Origin: an uncultured Oscillospiraceae bacterium
GTDB lineage: Bacteria; Bacillota; Clostridia; Oscillospirales; Ruminococcaceae
Assembly (NCBI GenBank): GCA_934488695.1
Contig: CAKSSH010000021.1
Span: 1-25,895, forward strand
Reading direction: 5' to 3'
DNA length: 25,895 bases
The position numbers and the translations under genes are program-made. The notes under the pieces are model-generated. The model was not told the origin of the DNA and did no database searches. It was given only the letters and a program-made list of their open reading frames with translations. Within the stretch, counting starts at the first letter, position 1. Every line of letters begins with the position of its first letter. This document shows positions 1-6,329 of the stretch, one piece after another.

Positions 1-38
1 TTTTTCGTATCGACTCGCCTCCGTCAGACAGCTTTATT

Positions 39-67
39 ATCTTACCACTCTCCCTCCCCTTTGTCAA
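39..67 (-). promoter_or_regulatory. Leftward sigma-A promoter leaving the window
   Basis: Read on the minus strand there is a perfect -35 TTGACA (62-67), a 17-nt spacer and a -10 TAAGAT (39-44). The start point would be near base 32, so the transcribed gene lies outside the window. The same -35/-10 pair and spacing occur in front of both tRNA transcripts in this window (8501-8529 and 22122-22150). A stable RNA or a highly expressed gene to the left is therefore plausible, but this is inference. Confidence 0.7.
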
Positions 68-299
68 CACTTTTTTCGACTTTTTTTCAAGTTTTTTTAT
101 TTTTTTTGCGGAAGTATTTTTTCCTTCCTATTATATATAGAAAAAACGTTTTTTATCAGTCCTTTCTTTTTCTCGCCCGACTCACATCTTGTTTAGCTGT
201 CGGAGCGATTTTTTGAAGCTTCTGCCGCAGTTGAATACCCTCCTTGAAATACATTTTCGTTAATCAGTTTTAAAAAACCAAAAAAATATGTTTTTTCTC
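68..299. other. T-rich intergenic region without a recognised gene
   Basis: This stretch between the leftward promoter and the rrf2 promoter is dominated by runs of T and A. I find no convincing reading frame, RNA motif or terminator in it. An AAGGAGGG-like match on the minus strand near 240 is not followed by a usable start codon. Confidence 0.5.
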
Positions 300-328
300 T
301 TGACAAATTCTTCTGTAACTATTATAAT
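300..328 (+). promoter_or_regulatory. Consensus sigma-A promoter of the redox operon
   Basis: A perfect TTGACA (300-305), a 17-nt spacer and a perfect TATAAT (323-328). Transcription should start near 335, about 60 nt before the rrf2 start. Such a strong promoter normally needs a repressor, which fits the operator-like repeats overlapping the -10 box and following the start point. Confidence 0.9.
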
Positions 329-359
329 TACATTAGAAAGTGTAACAAAAAATATTACA
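314..359. promoter_or_regulatory. Two 19-bp inverted-repeat operators, probably for Rrf2
   Basis: Two copies of the pattern TGTAAC-N7-ATTACA lie at 314-332 and 341-359. Within each, TGTAA and TTACA form an inverted repeat, and the copies start 27 bp apart. The first contains the -10 box and the second covers about +7 to +25. Placement at the promoter of a gene encoding an Rrf2-family regulator suggests autorepression of the whole operon. Binding itself is inferred. Confidence 0.75.
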
Positions 360-379
360 ACAGGAATTTTGCGTTAACC

Positions 380-397
380 GAGGAGGTCATCGTTACG
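380..397 (+). promoter_or_regulatory. Ribosome site pointing to an ACG start
   Basis: GAGGAGGT at 380-387 is a near-perfect Shine-Dalgarno sequence. Seven nucleotides later, in frame with rrf2, the codon is ACG (395-397), not ATG. The only other in-frame start is TTG at 404, 16 nt away, which is too far for this site. Confidence 0.7.
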
Positions 398-871
398 AAC
401 AGTTTGTTTTGCATTGCAGTCCATGCGCTGGTATATCTCAACCATGCAGACCAGGTGCTCAGCAGCGAAGAAATTGCCAAAAATGTTTGCACCAATCCTG
501 TACTGATACGAAAAGTCATGTCAAAACTGAAAAAGGCGGGAATTGTAGAAGCCAAAGGCGGCAATACCGGCGGATATGAATTTACCGCCGACGCCGAGGC
601 GCTCACCCTGGAGAAAATCGCCACAACGATTGAGATGCGTTTCGTCGCTCCGCCGTGGCAAAGCGGCGACATAGACAAGGAATGTCTGATTTCCTCCGGG
701 ATGGGAGCTTTGATGGAAAATATTTTTTCTCAGCTCGAGGAACAATGTCGAAAGAACCTGCGCAAAATAACCGTTGCGGATATTGACCGGGAGCTTTTCA
801 AAAACAAAAAAGAACCGGCATGCAAAAAAGCAAAGGCAAGTGACAAGGACAGCGGGCAAAAAGTCCGCTAA
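395..871 (+). CDS. Rrf2-family transcriptional regulator (YwnA-like)
   Basis: A winged-helix DNA-binding regulator of about 158 residues that probably represses its own operon. The N-terminal part has the Rrf2 pattern: a hydrophobic first helix ending in IAVHALVYL, the helix-turn-helix with SSEEIAKNVCTNPVLIRKVMSKL, and the wing GIVEAKGGNTGGYEF. It resembles the Bacillus YwnA type. It lacks the spaced three-cysteine cluster that binds Fe-S in IscR; single cysteines remain that could sense oxidation, which is speculation. The start is taken at ACG 395 because the ribosome site fits only there and the residues NSLF after it match the family N-terminus; TTG at 404 is the fallback. The C-terminal tail is lysine-rich. 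msrAB follows after 20 nt. Confidence 0.88.
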   Translation, partial: TNSLFCIAVHALVYLNHADQVLSSEEIAKNVCTNPVLIRKVMSKLKKAGIVEAKGGNTGGYEFTADAEALTLEKIATTIEMRFVAPPWQSGDIDKECLISSGMGALMENIFSQLEEQCRKNLRKITVADIDRELFKNKKEPACKKAKASDKDSGQKVR

Positions 872-891
872 CCGAAAAGGAGGCGGCAGTC

Positions 892-1998
892 ATGAAACGA
901 ACAACCCATTTTTTTGCGTTACTCCTGAGCGCCGTTCTCCTGTTAAACGGCTGCAAAACCGGTGTCGAAAACAAAGGGGCTAAGGCCAACCTGCCGCAAA
1001 GGGCAGAGCCGATGGATTTTTCAAAAGATCCGGAAAATGTAATTTATCTTGCAGGGGGCTGCTTTTGGGGCATTGAACACCTCATGCAATCCATCCCCGG
1101 CGTTATTGACGTAAAAAGCGGTTATGCCAACGGCACCTGCGCAGCAGAGGCAAACTACAAATCGGTCTGTGCAGGCAACACGGGCTTTCGTGAGACGGTG
1201 CGGGTAGAATACGACCCCAAAAGAGTCAGTTTAGACGCACTGCTGCTTGCCTACTTTTATGTCATCGACCCGACTGTAAAAAACCGTCAAGCAAACGATG
1301 TCGGCAGCCAATATCAAACCGGCATTTACTATACAAATGATACGGCGCGGGAAACGGCGCAGCGTATCTACGACCTTGAAAAAAGCCGTCGCGCAAAATT
1401 TTATGTGGAATTTGGCCCGCTTGTCAATTTTTACCCGGCAGAGGAATACCACCAAGACTATCTGCAAAAAAATCCAAACGGATACTGTCACATCCCCCGC
1501 GGCGAGATCGAATTGTTCTCAAAGCTGAAAATTGACCCCGGCGATTATCAAAAACCCGCCGCCGAAGCGATTCGGGACAAGCTGACTGCGGAGCAATACC
1601 GTATTACACAGCAAAATGGTACGGAACGGGCCTTTCAAAACGAATATTGGAACAAATTTGAAAAGGGCATTTATGTGGACGTGGTCACAGGCGAGCCGCT
1701 CTTTTCCTCAGACGACAAGTTTGAAAGCGGCTGCGGCTGGCCGGCCTTTTCAAAGCCCATCGAAAAACCGGCCGTGGTCGAACGGCAGGACAACAGTCAC
1801 GGCATGCAGCGCACCGAGGTGCGCAGCCGTGCCGGAGACTCCCATTTGGGTCACGTGTTCACCGGCGACACCGATTCACCAAACGGCATACGTTATTGCA
1901 TAAACAGCGCTGCCTTGCGTTTTGTCCCCTATGAAAAAATGCAGTCCGAGGGTTACGGCTATCTGCTATCCCTTTTTAACGGACGGAATCAGGAGTAA
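892..1998 (+). CDS. msrAB: Fused methionine sulfoxide reductase MsrA-MsrB, lipoprotein
   Basis: Reduces both stereoisomers of methionine sulfoxide in oxidised proteins. The 368-residue protein starts with a lipoprotein signal peptide (residues 1-20, lipobox LLNGC, lipidated Cys21), so it works on the outer face of the membrane. The MsrA domain spans about 50-205 with the catalytic motif GCFWG (Cys57) and the later EEYHQDYL. The MsrB domain spans about 235-350 with CGWPAF, the HLGHVF segment and the catalytic cysteine in RYCINSAALRF (Cys336). I do not see the paired CxxC zinc sites found in some MsrB proteins. The ribosome site AAGGAGG fits the ATG at 892. An extracytoplasmic MsrAB needs electrons delivered across the membrane, which the next genes can supply. 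Confidence 0.95.
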   Translation: MKRTTHFFALLLSAVLLLNGCKTGVENKGAKANLPQRAEPMDFSKDPENVIYLAGGCFWGIEHLMQSIPGVIDVKSGYANGTCAAEANYKSVCAGNTGFRETVRVEYDPKRVSLDALLLAYFYVIDPTVKNRQANDVGSQYQTGIYYTNDTARETAQRIYDLEKSRRAKFYVEFGPLVNFYPAEEYHQDYLQKNPNGYCHIPRGEIELFSKLKIDPGDYQKPAAEAIRDKLTAEQYRITQQNGTERAFQNEYWNKFEKGIYVDVVTGEPLFSSDDKFESGCGWPAFSKPIEKPAVVERQDNSHGMQRTEVRSRAGDSHLGHVFTGDTDSPNGIRYCINSAALRFVPYEKMQSEGYGYLLSLFNGRNQE

Positions 1999-2001
1999 AG
2001 C

Positions 2002-2655
2002 ATGGAATTTATCATCACGTTTTTAGAAGGCTTCATCTCTTTTATATCCCCCTGTATGCTGCCGCTTCTCCCGCTGTATATCTCTTACTTTGCCGGCGGA
2101 GCGGACAAAAAGCACAAGGTCTTTTTAAGAGCCCTCTGCTTTGTGCTCGGCTTTACCGTTGTATTCAGTCTGCTCGGGCTGTTTGCCGGTACGCTCGGTG
2201 CGTTCCTGAGGCAGTATAAGACGGTTGTCAATATTGTCGGCGGACTGCTGATCGTTCTGTTTGGCCTCTCCTATCTTGAGGTCATACGGCTCCCGTTTTT
2301 CAAAGGAATGCAGCATGGCAGAACAGCAAACACGGCTATTTCGGCTTTCCTTTTCGGCGTCATCTATTCGGTCAGCCTGACGCCCTGCATCGGGGCTTTT
2401 CTCGGTTCCGCGCTGGCGCTGGCCGGAGCGGCCGGGACCGCAGTCAAAGGCGTGCTGCTGCTGGTGACCTATTCGCTGGGTCTCGGAGTGCCGTTTTTAC
2501 TGTCAGCCCTGCTGATTGAGCGGCTGAACACAGCATTTTCTTTCATCAAGAGACACTACCGCGTTATCAACATTGTCTGCGGCAGCTTTCTGATCCTTGT
2601 CGGCATTTTAATGGCCTGCGGACTAATGGACCTCGTCGTCTCAGTATTTTCATAA
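2002..2655 (+). CDS. ccdA: CcdA/DsbD-type thiol electron transporter
   Basis: A polytopic membrane protein of 217 residues with about six transmembrane helices, the usual size for CcdA. It passes reducing power from cytoplasmic thioredoxin to thiol proteins outside the membrane. The two conserved redox cysteines are visible: Cys18 in the segment ISPCMLPLLPLY of helix 1 and Cys129 in SLTPCIGAFLGSA of helix 4. The gene begins 3 nt after the msrAB stop, with its ribosome site inside the msrAB end. Its cytoplasmic donor is probably the TrxA at the end of this operon, and its acceptors are probably the two TlpA-like proteins; this is inference from context. Confidence 0.93.
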   Translation: MEFIITFLEGFISFISPCMLPLLPLYISYFAGGADKKHKVFLRALCFVLGFTVVFSLLGLFAGTLGAFLRQYKTVVNIVGGLLIVLFGLSYLEVIRLPFFKGMQHGRTANTAISAFLFGVIYSVSLTPCIGAFLGSALALAGAAGTAVKGVLLLVTYSLGLGVPFLLSALLIERLNTAFSFIKRHYRVINIVCGSFLILVGILMACGLMDLVVSVFS

Positions 2656-2671
2656 AAAGGAGGCATCCGAC

Positions 2672-3667
2672 ATGAAATTTGACCCGAAAAGCAGGCGGTT
2701 TTCGCTTTTTTTAAAAAAGCTTTTTCAGCATCAGTCTGCCAAATATCTCTTGCTGTCCGTTTCTTTTATCGCGTTGATTGCCGGCACGGTGCAAATATAC
2801 AACGCGCTTTCAAAAAGGTACGAAGAAAAACCGGCGCCGCCCTCTATACAGAGCAGTTCGGATTGTTCCACATCGTCGGAAACGACAGCCGGTGCAGCAG
2901 CACAAGTCTCCCCAAGCGAGACAACCTCTGCCGTTACCCCGTCAAAAGCCTCTGTGGCAAACGGCGAGACTCACACCGGTGTCTCTTCCGTGCAAACCGG
3001 CAGCCAGGGTGAAGCCGCCGGGCGCAGTGCCGCGCAGCCGGAGAAAGCTCAAACACCGTCTGCCGTAAACCCGCCGGAAAGCCCCGAAAGCCCAAAGCTG
3101 CCAGATGCCGCAAAAACGGAAAACGACCGTGCATCGGAGACGGCGTCCTTTCAAAGCCAACCGTCGACTACAGCCTCATCGGCAGCTACCCAGTCCGCGC
3201 CCGCAGTATCGGCTCCTGCGCCGTCAGCCCCTGAAATATCAAGCTCTTCACCATCGTCGCCCACCTCATCATCCGAGGCTGAGCCGCCGAAAAAGAACAC
3301 TGCCCCGAATTTTTCCGTTCTCAACACAAGCGGAAATGCCGTTCGTCTTTCGGACAAGCTCGGCCGGCCGATCATTCTCAATTTTTGGGCAACTTGGTGT
3401 CCGCCCTGCAGGCGAGAGCTTCCCGATTTTGATAAGCTTTTCAAGGAATACGGAGATCGGGTCGAATTTATGATGATCAATTTGACCGACGGCAGACGCG
3501 ACACCGTTGCTGGAACAAAACGCTTTGTTGCCGAAAAAGGGTATTCTTTTCCGCTGTACTTTGACACCCAATTCAGCGCCTCAAATGCCTACACAGTCTC
3601 CTCGATTCCGCAAACCACCTTTATCGACAAGAACGGAAACGTATTAAAACGCGCATCGGAGCAATGA
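2672..3667 (+). CDS. Membrane-anchored TlpA-like thioredoxin, C-terminus frameshifted
   Basis: A 331-residue thiol-disulfide reductase in the present frame. A short basic cytoplasmic tail and one membrane helix (about 24-44) are followed by an exceptionally long Ser/Ala/Pro/Thr/Glu-rich linker (about 52-208). A TlpA/ResA thioredoxin domain comes last, with WCPPC (Cys243, Cys246) and a cis-proline in SSIP (Pro313). The frame ends early at 3667. One extra A in the AAAA run at 3646-3649 would restore a family-like end (KTRIGAMNEATLRSYINTLLGG) running to TAA at 3712-3714, directly before ftrB. The last 20 or so residues are thus lost here, by mutation or by sequence error. The catalytic site is intact. 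It probably receives electrons from CcdA and reduces MsrAB. Confidence 0.88.
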   Translation: MKFDPKSRRFSLFLKKLFQHQSAKYLLLSVSFIALIAGTVQIYNALSKRYEEKPAPPSIQSSSDCSTSSETTAGAAAQVSPSETTSAVTPSKASVANGETHTGVSSVQTGSQGEAAGRSAAQPEKAQTPSAVNPPESPESPKLPDAAKTENDRASETASFQSQPSTTASSAATQSAPAVSAPAPSAPEISSSSPSSPTSSSEAEPPKKNTAPNFSVLNTSGNAVRLSDKLGRPIILNFWATWCPPCRRELPDFDKLFKEYGDRVEFMMINLTDGRRDTVAGTKRFVAEKGYSFPLYFDTQFSASNAYTVSSIPQTTFIDKNGNVLKRASEQ

Positions 3668-3717
3668 ACGAAGCCACGCTGCGCAGTTACATCAACACAC
3701 TGCTCGGAGGATAAAAA

Positions 3718-3933
3718 ATGAAAATTACACTCAATCCGAATAAGGAAATCGTCAAAACCGTCAAGGAAGGGCTGAAACGCACCGGCGGCTACTGCCCGTG
3801 TCGCAGAGAGCGCAAAGAGGAATACCGGTGCATGTGTGAGGAATTCAAAGCACAAATCGAGGACCCCTCCTTTGAGGGTTACTGCCATTGTATGCTCTAC
3901 TATAAATCCAACGAAGGAGGATCCTCCGTATGA
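3718..3933 (+). CDS. ftrB: Ferredoxin:thioredoxin reductase catalytic subunit
   Basis: A 71-residue protein with all six cysteines of the FTR catalytic subunit, in three pairs: CPC (Cys26, Cys28), CMC (Cys38, Cys40) and CHC (Cys56, Cys58). By analogy with the cyanobacterial enzyme, Cys26, Cys38, Cys40 and Cys56 would bind a 4Fe-4S cluster and Cys28-Cys58 would form the active disulfide. The gap between the first two pairs is 9 residues, shorter than the 16 of the cyanobacterial enzyme. It lets reduced ferredoxin reduce thioredoxin without NADPH. No variable subunit is encoded nearby. The ribosome site GGAGG (3706-3710) fits ATG 3718, and the stop overlaps the next start by ATGA. Confidence 0.9.
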   Translation: MKITLNPNKEIVKTVKEGLKRTGGYCPCRRERKEEYRCMCEEFKAQIEDPSFEGYCHCMLYYKSNEGGSSV

Positions 3934-4517
3934 AGCCCGGGATGAAATATCTGCTGCTTGCCCTTTTAAGCATTCTTTTAATTGTGGCAGCGGTCTTTGC
4001 CTATCGACATTTGACCCCTGCGCCCACTCTTCCGCCGAAGGACGACACTGCATCAACCGACTCCGAAACAGCCGGCCGTGAGCCGGCACAGCAGAACACC
4101 GCTCCCGATTTTGCCGTCACCGACAACGGCGGCAAGGAGGTTCGACTGTCCGATTATTTCGGCAAGCCGGTTCTCATCAATTTTTGGGCCACCTGGTGCC
4201 CACCCTGCCGCAGTGAGCTGCCGGCTTTTGACAAGCTCAGCGAGCGGTACGGCAACAAAATGACATTCATGATGATCGATATGACCGACGGATACCGCGA
4301 AACCGTCGAGACGGTAAAAAGATTTATGGCGGACAACAGCTATACCTATCCGGTTTTCTATGATACAAAAGGGGACGCCGCAAAGGCATATCACGTTTCT
4401 TCCATCCCCTGCACCGTTGCCATTGACCGGTACGGAAATGTGTACAAAACGCAACTCGGCGTTATGAGCGAGTCTGCAATCGAAAGCATAATAAAAACAC
4501 TTTTGGAGGAGAAATAA
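3930..4517 (+). CDS. Second TlpA-like membrane-anchored thioredoxin
   Basis: A 195-residue TlpA/ResA-family thiol-disulfide reductase. An N-terminal membrane anchor (about residues 5-25) is followed by a short linker and then a thioredoxin domain with WCPPC (Cys90, Cys93) and a cis-proline in SSIP. The domain is clearly related to that of the gene before ftrB (shared RLSD, NFWATWCPPCR, DKL, MTDG/LTDG, KRF and VSSIP segments). The pair probably arose by duplication, with ftrB now lying between. The linker here is roughly 30 residues, not over 150, so the two may reach different partners. The start overlaps the ftrB stop by four bases, showing translational coupling; ATG at 3942 is an alternative start. 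Confidence 0.9.
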   Translation: MKPGMKYLLLALLSILLIVAAVFAYRHLTPAPTLPPKDDTASTDSETAGREPAQQNTAPDFAVTDNGGKEVRLSDYFGKPVLINFWATWCPPCRSELPAFDKLSERYGNKMTFMMIDMTDGYRETVETVKRFMADNSYTYPVFYDTKGDAAKAYHVSSIPCTVAIDRYGNVYKTQLGVMSESAIESIIKTLLEEK

Positions 4518-4832
4518 ATGCTGAATATCACTAAAAATAATTTTGACGAGGTTTTGTCCTCGGAGCTTCCTGTAGTCCTTGATTTCTGGGCCCCCTGGTG
4601 CGGCCCCTGCCGGCTGCTCTCGCCCATATTGGACGAGCTTGCCACGGAATACCGCGACAAGATACGTTTTTACAAGGTTAACGTGGATGAGGAGACGGAG
4701 CTTGCCGCCCGATTTCACATTGCAAGCATTCCGACACTTGTTTTTTTCCGAAACGGAGAGGTACAGGACACCTGTGTCGGATTTCGGGAAAAAGACCGCC
4801 TTGTCGAAGCCCTCGATTGGCTTATTGCCTGA
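4518..4832 (+). CDS. trxA: Cytoplasmic thioredoxin
   Basis: A classical 104-residue thioredoxin with no signal peptide and the active site WCGPC (Cys28, Cys31). The cis-proline lies in ASIPTL. It begins immediately after the preceding stop, with GGAGGAG just upstream. Because the same operon encodes ftrB and ccdA, it is the natural carrier between them: reduced by ferredoxin through FtrB, then oxidised by CcdA at the membrane. No NADPH thioredoxin reductase gene is present in the window. The operon ends at the hairpin at 4920-4953. Confidence 0.95.
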   Translation: MLNITKNNFDEVLSSELPVVLDFWAPWCGPCRLLSPILDELATEYRDKIRFYKVNVDEETELAARFHIASIPTLVFFRNGEVQDTCVGFREKDRLVEALDWLIA

Positions 4833-4919
4833 CGGTTTTGTAAAAAACGATTGCCGCAGGCAGAGCTGCGGCTGCCGGACACAAAATCGAAGCCAGCAAC
4901 CAATTCCGAATGCTTAAAA

Positions 4920-4953
4920 AAAGAGACGCGGCCCATCCGGGCCGCTTCTCTTT
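4920..4953. terminator. Bidirectional intrinsic terminator
   Basis: A GC-rich stem (GCGGCCC pairing with GGGCCGC around the loop ATCC) is extended by AAGAGA/TCTCTT pairs with one mismatch. It is followed by TTTATATTGTCTTTT on the plus strand and a run of T on the minus strand. It lies between convergent trxA and the DUF5684-type gene. Confidence 0.85.
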
Positions 4954-4978
4954 ATATTGTCTTTTGTATTCCGAATCT

Positions 4979-5278
4979 TTATTCGGGTTTTCCGACATAC
5001 CGTGCGCTGCCAAAGCCCAAAATCCAAACAAAAAGCGTGTTCAGGAAAATAAGCCCGACGCCGAATCCCTCACTCTTGCCGAAGACCCGCGCCAACTTCA
5101 GCATAGATACGATCCAGAAATAAATATTATACAGCGGAATGAGATTCAGCAAAAACTTCCAGCCGTTTCCGTAAATAAGCTTATACAGGATATATAAGTT
5201 ATAAAACGGAATAATGGACGCCCAGCCGGGTTGATTTGCCTTTTTGTACATTAACCATGTTGCAATAATTGTGATCAA
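4979..5278 (-). CDS. Small DUF5684-type membrane protein
   Basis: A 99-residue protein with about three hydrophobic segments. It has the pattern typical of DUF5684 proteins: KANQPGWASIIPFYNLYILYKL near the start and LIPLYNIYFWI in the middle. Function is unknown. The start is TTG at 5276-5278, supported by AAGGAGGG six nucleotides upstream. It lies downstream of proC in the same direction but has its own promoter and a palindrome over the -10 box, so it is probably a separate unit. A larger protein with a similar hydrophobic pattern is encoded at 20314-21075. Confidence 0.75.
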   Translation of the reverse strand: MITIIATWLMYKKANQPGWASIIPFYNLYILYKLIYGNGWKFLLNLIPLYNIYFWIVSMLKLARVFGKSEGFGVGLIFLNTLFVWILGFGSARYVGKPE

Positions 5279-5313
5279 AGAAAACCCTCCTTTTTATATA
5301 CCGTATTCGGTTT

Positions 5314-5350
5314 ATGATATAAAAATATCATGGCCGAAACAAAATGTCAA
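5314..5350 (-). promoter_or_regulatory. Promoter with overlapping palindrome
   Basis: On the minus strand: TTGACA (5345-5350), a 17-nt spacer and TATTTT (5322-5327). A perfect palindrome, ATGATAT-N4-ATATCAT (5314-5331), covers the -10 box. It drives the DUF5684-type gene. The palindrome may be an operator or simply an AT-rich hairpin. Confidence 0.65.
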
Positions 5351-5441
5351 GTATTTGCCGAAAAAAGTCGTGTTTGTTATCATTTTTTATTTAAAAACAC
5401 ACCATATTCCTTCAAACAGCCCCTGCCAAGCAGGCCATTCA

Positions 5442-6242
5442 CTACCGCCCAAGCTCCAGCGCACGGTCATACGCCGCCGTAACAGCCGCCATCGTGTCGG
5501 CGCGAAAAGCGCCCTCCTCCAAGGCTTGCACGCCGGCAATCGTTGTACCGCCGGGGCTGCACACGGCATCCTTCAGCTGTGCCGGGTGCTTAGCGCTCTC
5601 CAGCATAAGCTTTGCTGCCCCGTACACCGTTTGCGCAGCATACAGCAGCGCCTTGTCCCGCGGCAGGCCGCAGGCTACCGCCCCGTCCGACAAGGCCTCG
5701 ATAAACACATCGACAAACGCCGGACCGCTGCCAGAAAGTGCACACGCCGCGTCGATTAAAGCCTCCGGCAACGCATCTAACCGGCCGGCAGCCGCCAGAA
5801 TATGCGTAAAATCAGCCACCTCTTCCGAAGAAACCGAGGCGTTGGCAGCATAAAGAATCATGCCGGCGCCAACCGCAACCGGCGTATTGGGCATGATCCG
5901 AATAACGGCACAAGAGCAGCCGCACAAATCTTCTATTCGCTGAATCGAAACGCCGGCTGCCATGCTAATCAACACAAAACGGTCCTTGCGTGCCGCTAAA
6001 GCCGGTGCGATTTCCTCAAACAGGCCCGGCAGTCCCTGCGGTTTTACACCCAAAAAAACGTAATCCGCACATGCGGCTATCTGCTGCGCCGTTCCGGTTT
6101 GCAAGGCATAACGCTCTTCCAGCGCCCGTAAACGCTCGTTATCCCTGTCTGCCGCCAAAATATCCGCTGCCGGCAGCGTTTTAAGTGCTGCGGACAGCAG
6201 CGCGCCGCCCATATTCCCGCACCCGATAAATCCGACTTTCAT
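5442..6242 (-). CDS. proC: Pyrroline-5-carboxylate reductase
   Basis: Catalyses the last step of proline synthesis, the NAD(P)H-dependent reduction of pyrroline-5-carboxylate. The 266-residue protein has the N-terminal Rossmann motif FIGCGNMGGAL. The C-terminal family signature runs from LSGSGPAFVDVFIEAL to SPGGTTIAG, and the length is normal. GGGAGGG six nucleotides upstream supports the ATG. It is the last gene of the proB-proA-proC operon, 87 nt after proA. Only a weak five-bp hairpin without a T run (5422-5434) lies downstream. Confidence 0.96.
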   Translation of the reverse strand: MKVGFIGCGNMGGALLSAALKTLPAADILAADRDNERLRALEERYALQTGTAQQIAACADYVFLGVKPQGLPGLFEEIAPALAARKDRFVLISMAAGVSIQRIEDLCGCSCAVIRIMPNTPVAVGAGMILYAANASVSSEEVADFTHILAAAGRLDALPEALIDAACALSGSGPAFVDVFIEALSDGAVACGLPRDKALLYAAQTVYGAAKLMLESAKHPAQLKDAVCSPGGTTIAGVQALEEGAFRADTMAAVTAAYDRALELGR

Positions 6243-6329
6243 GATATACCCTCCCGTCTTTTTGAGCCGTTTTCAGCCCACAAAACCTTTCCGACTCGAT
6301 TGTTTTCAAAAATGCACAGACAAAGTCCC

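Noticed and set aside
68..299. Riboswitch or T-box in the region before rrf2
   Set aside because: It lies upstream of the promoter on the plus strand, is AT-rich and shows no conserved leader motif.
3916..3927. Palindrome GGAGGATCCTCC over the second tlpA ribosome site
   Set aside because: The only hairpin it can make is four pairs with a four-nt loop; likely chance in a GGAGGA ribosome site.
5422..5434. Hairpin CCTGC-CAA-GCAGG after proC as a terminator
   Set aside because: Only five pairs and no T run follows on the minus strand.
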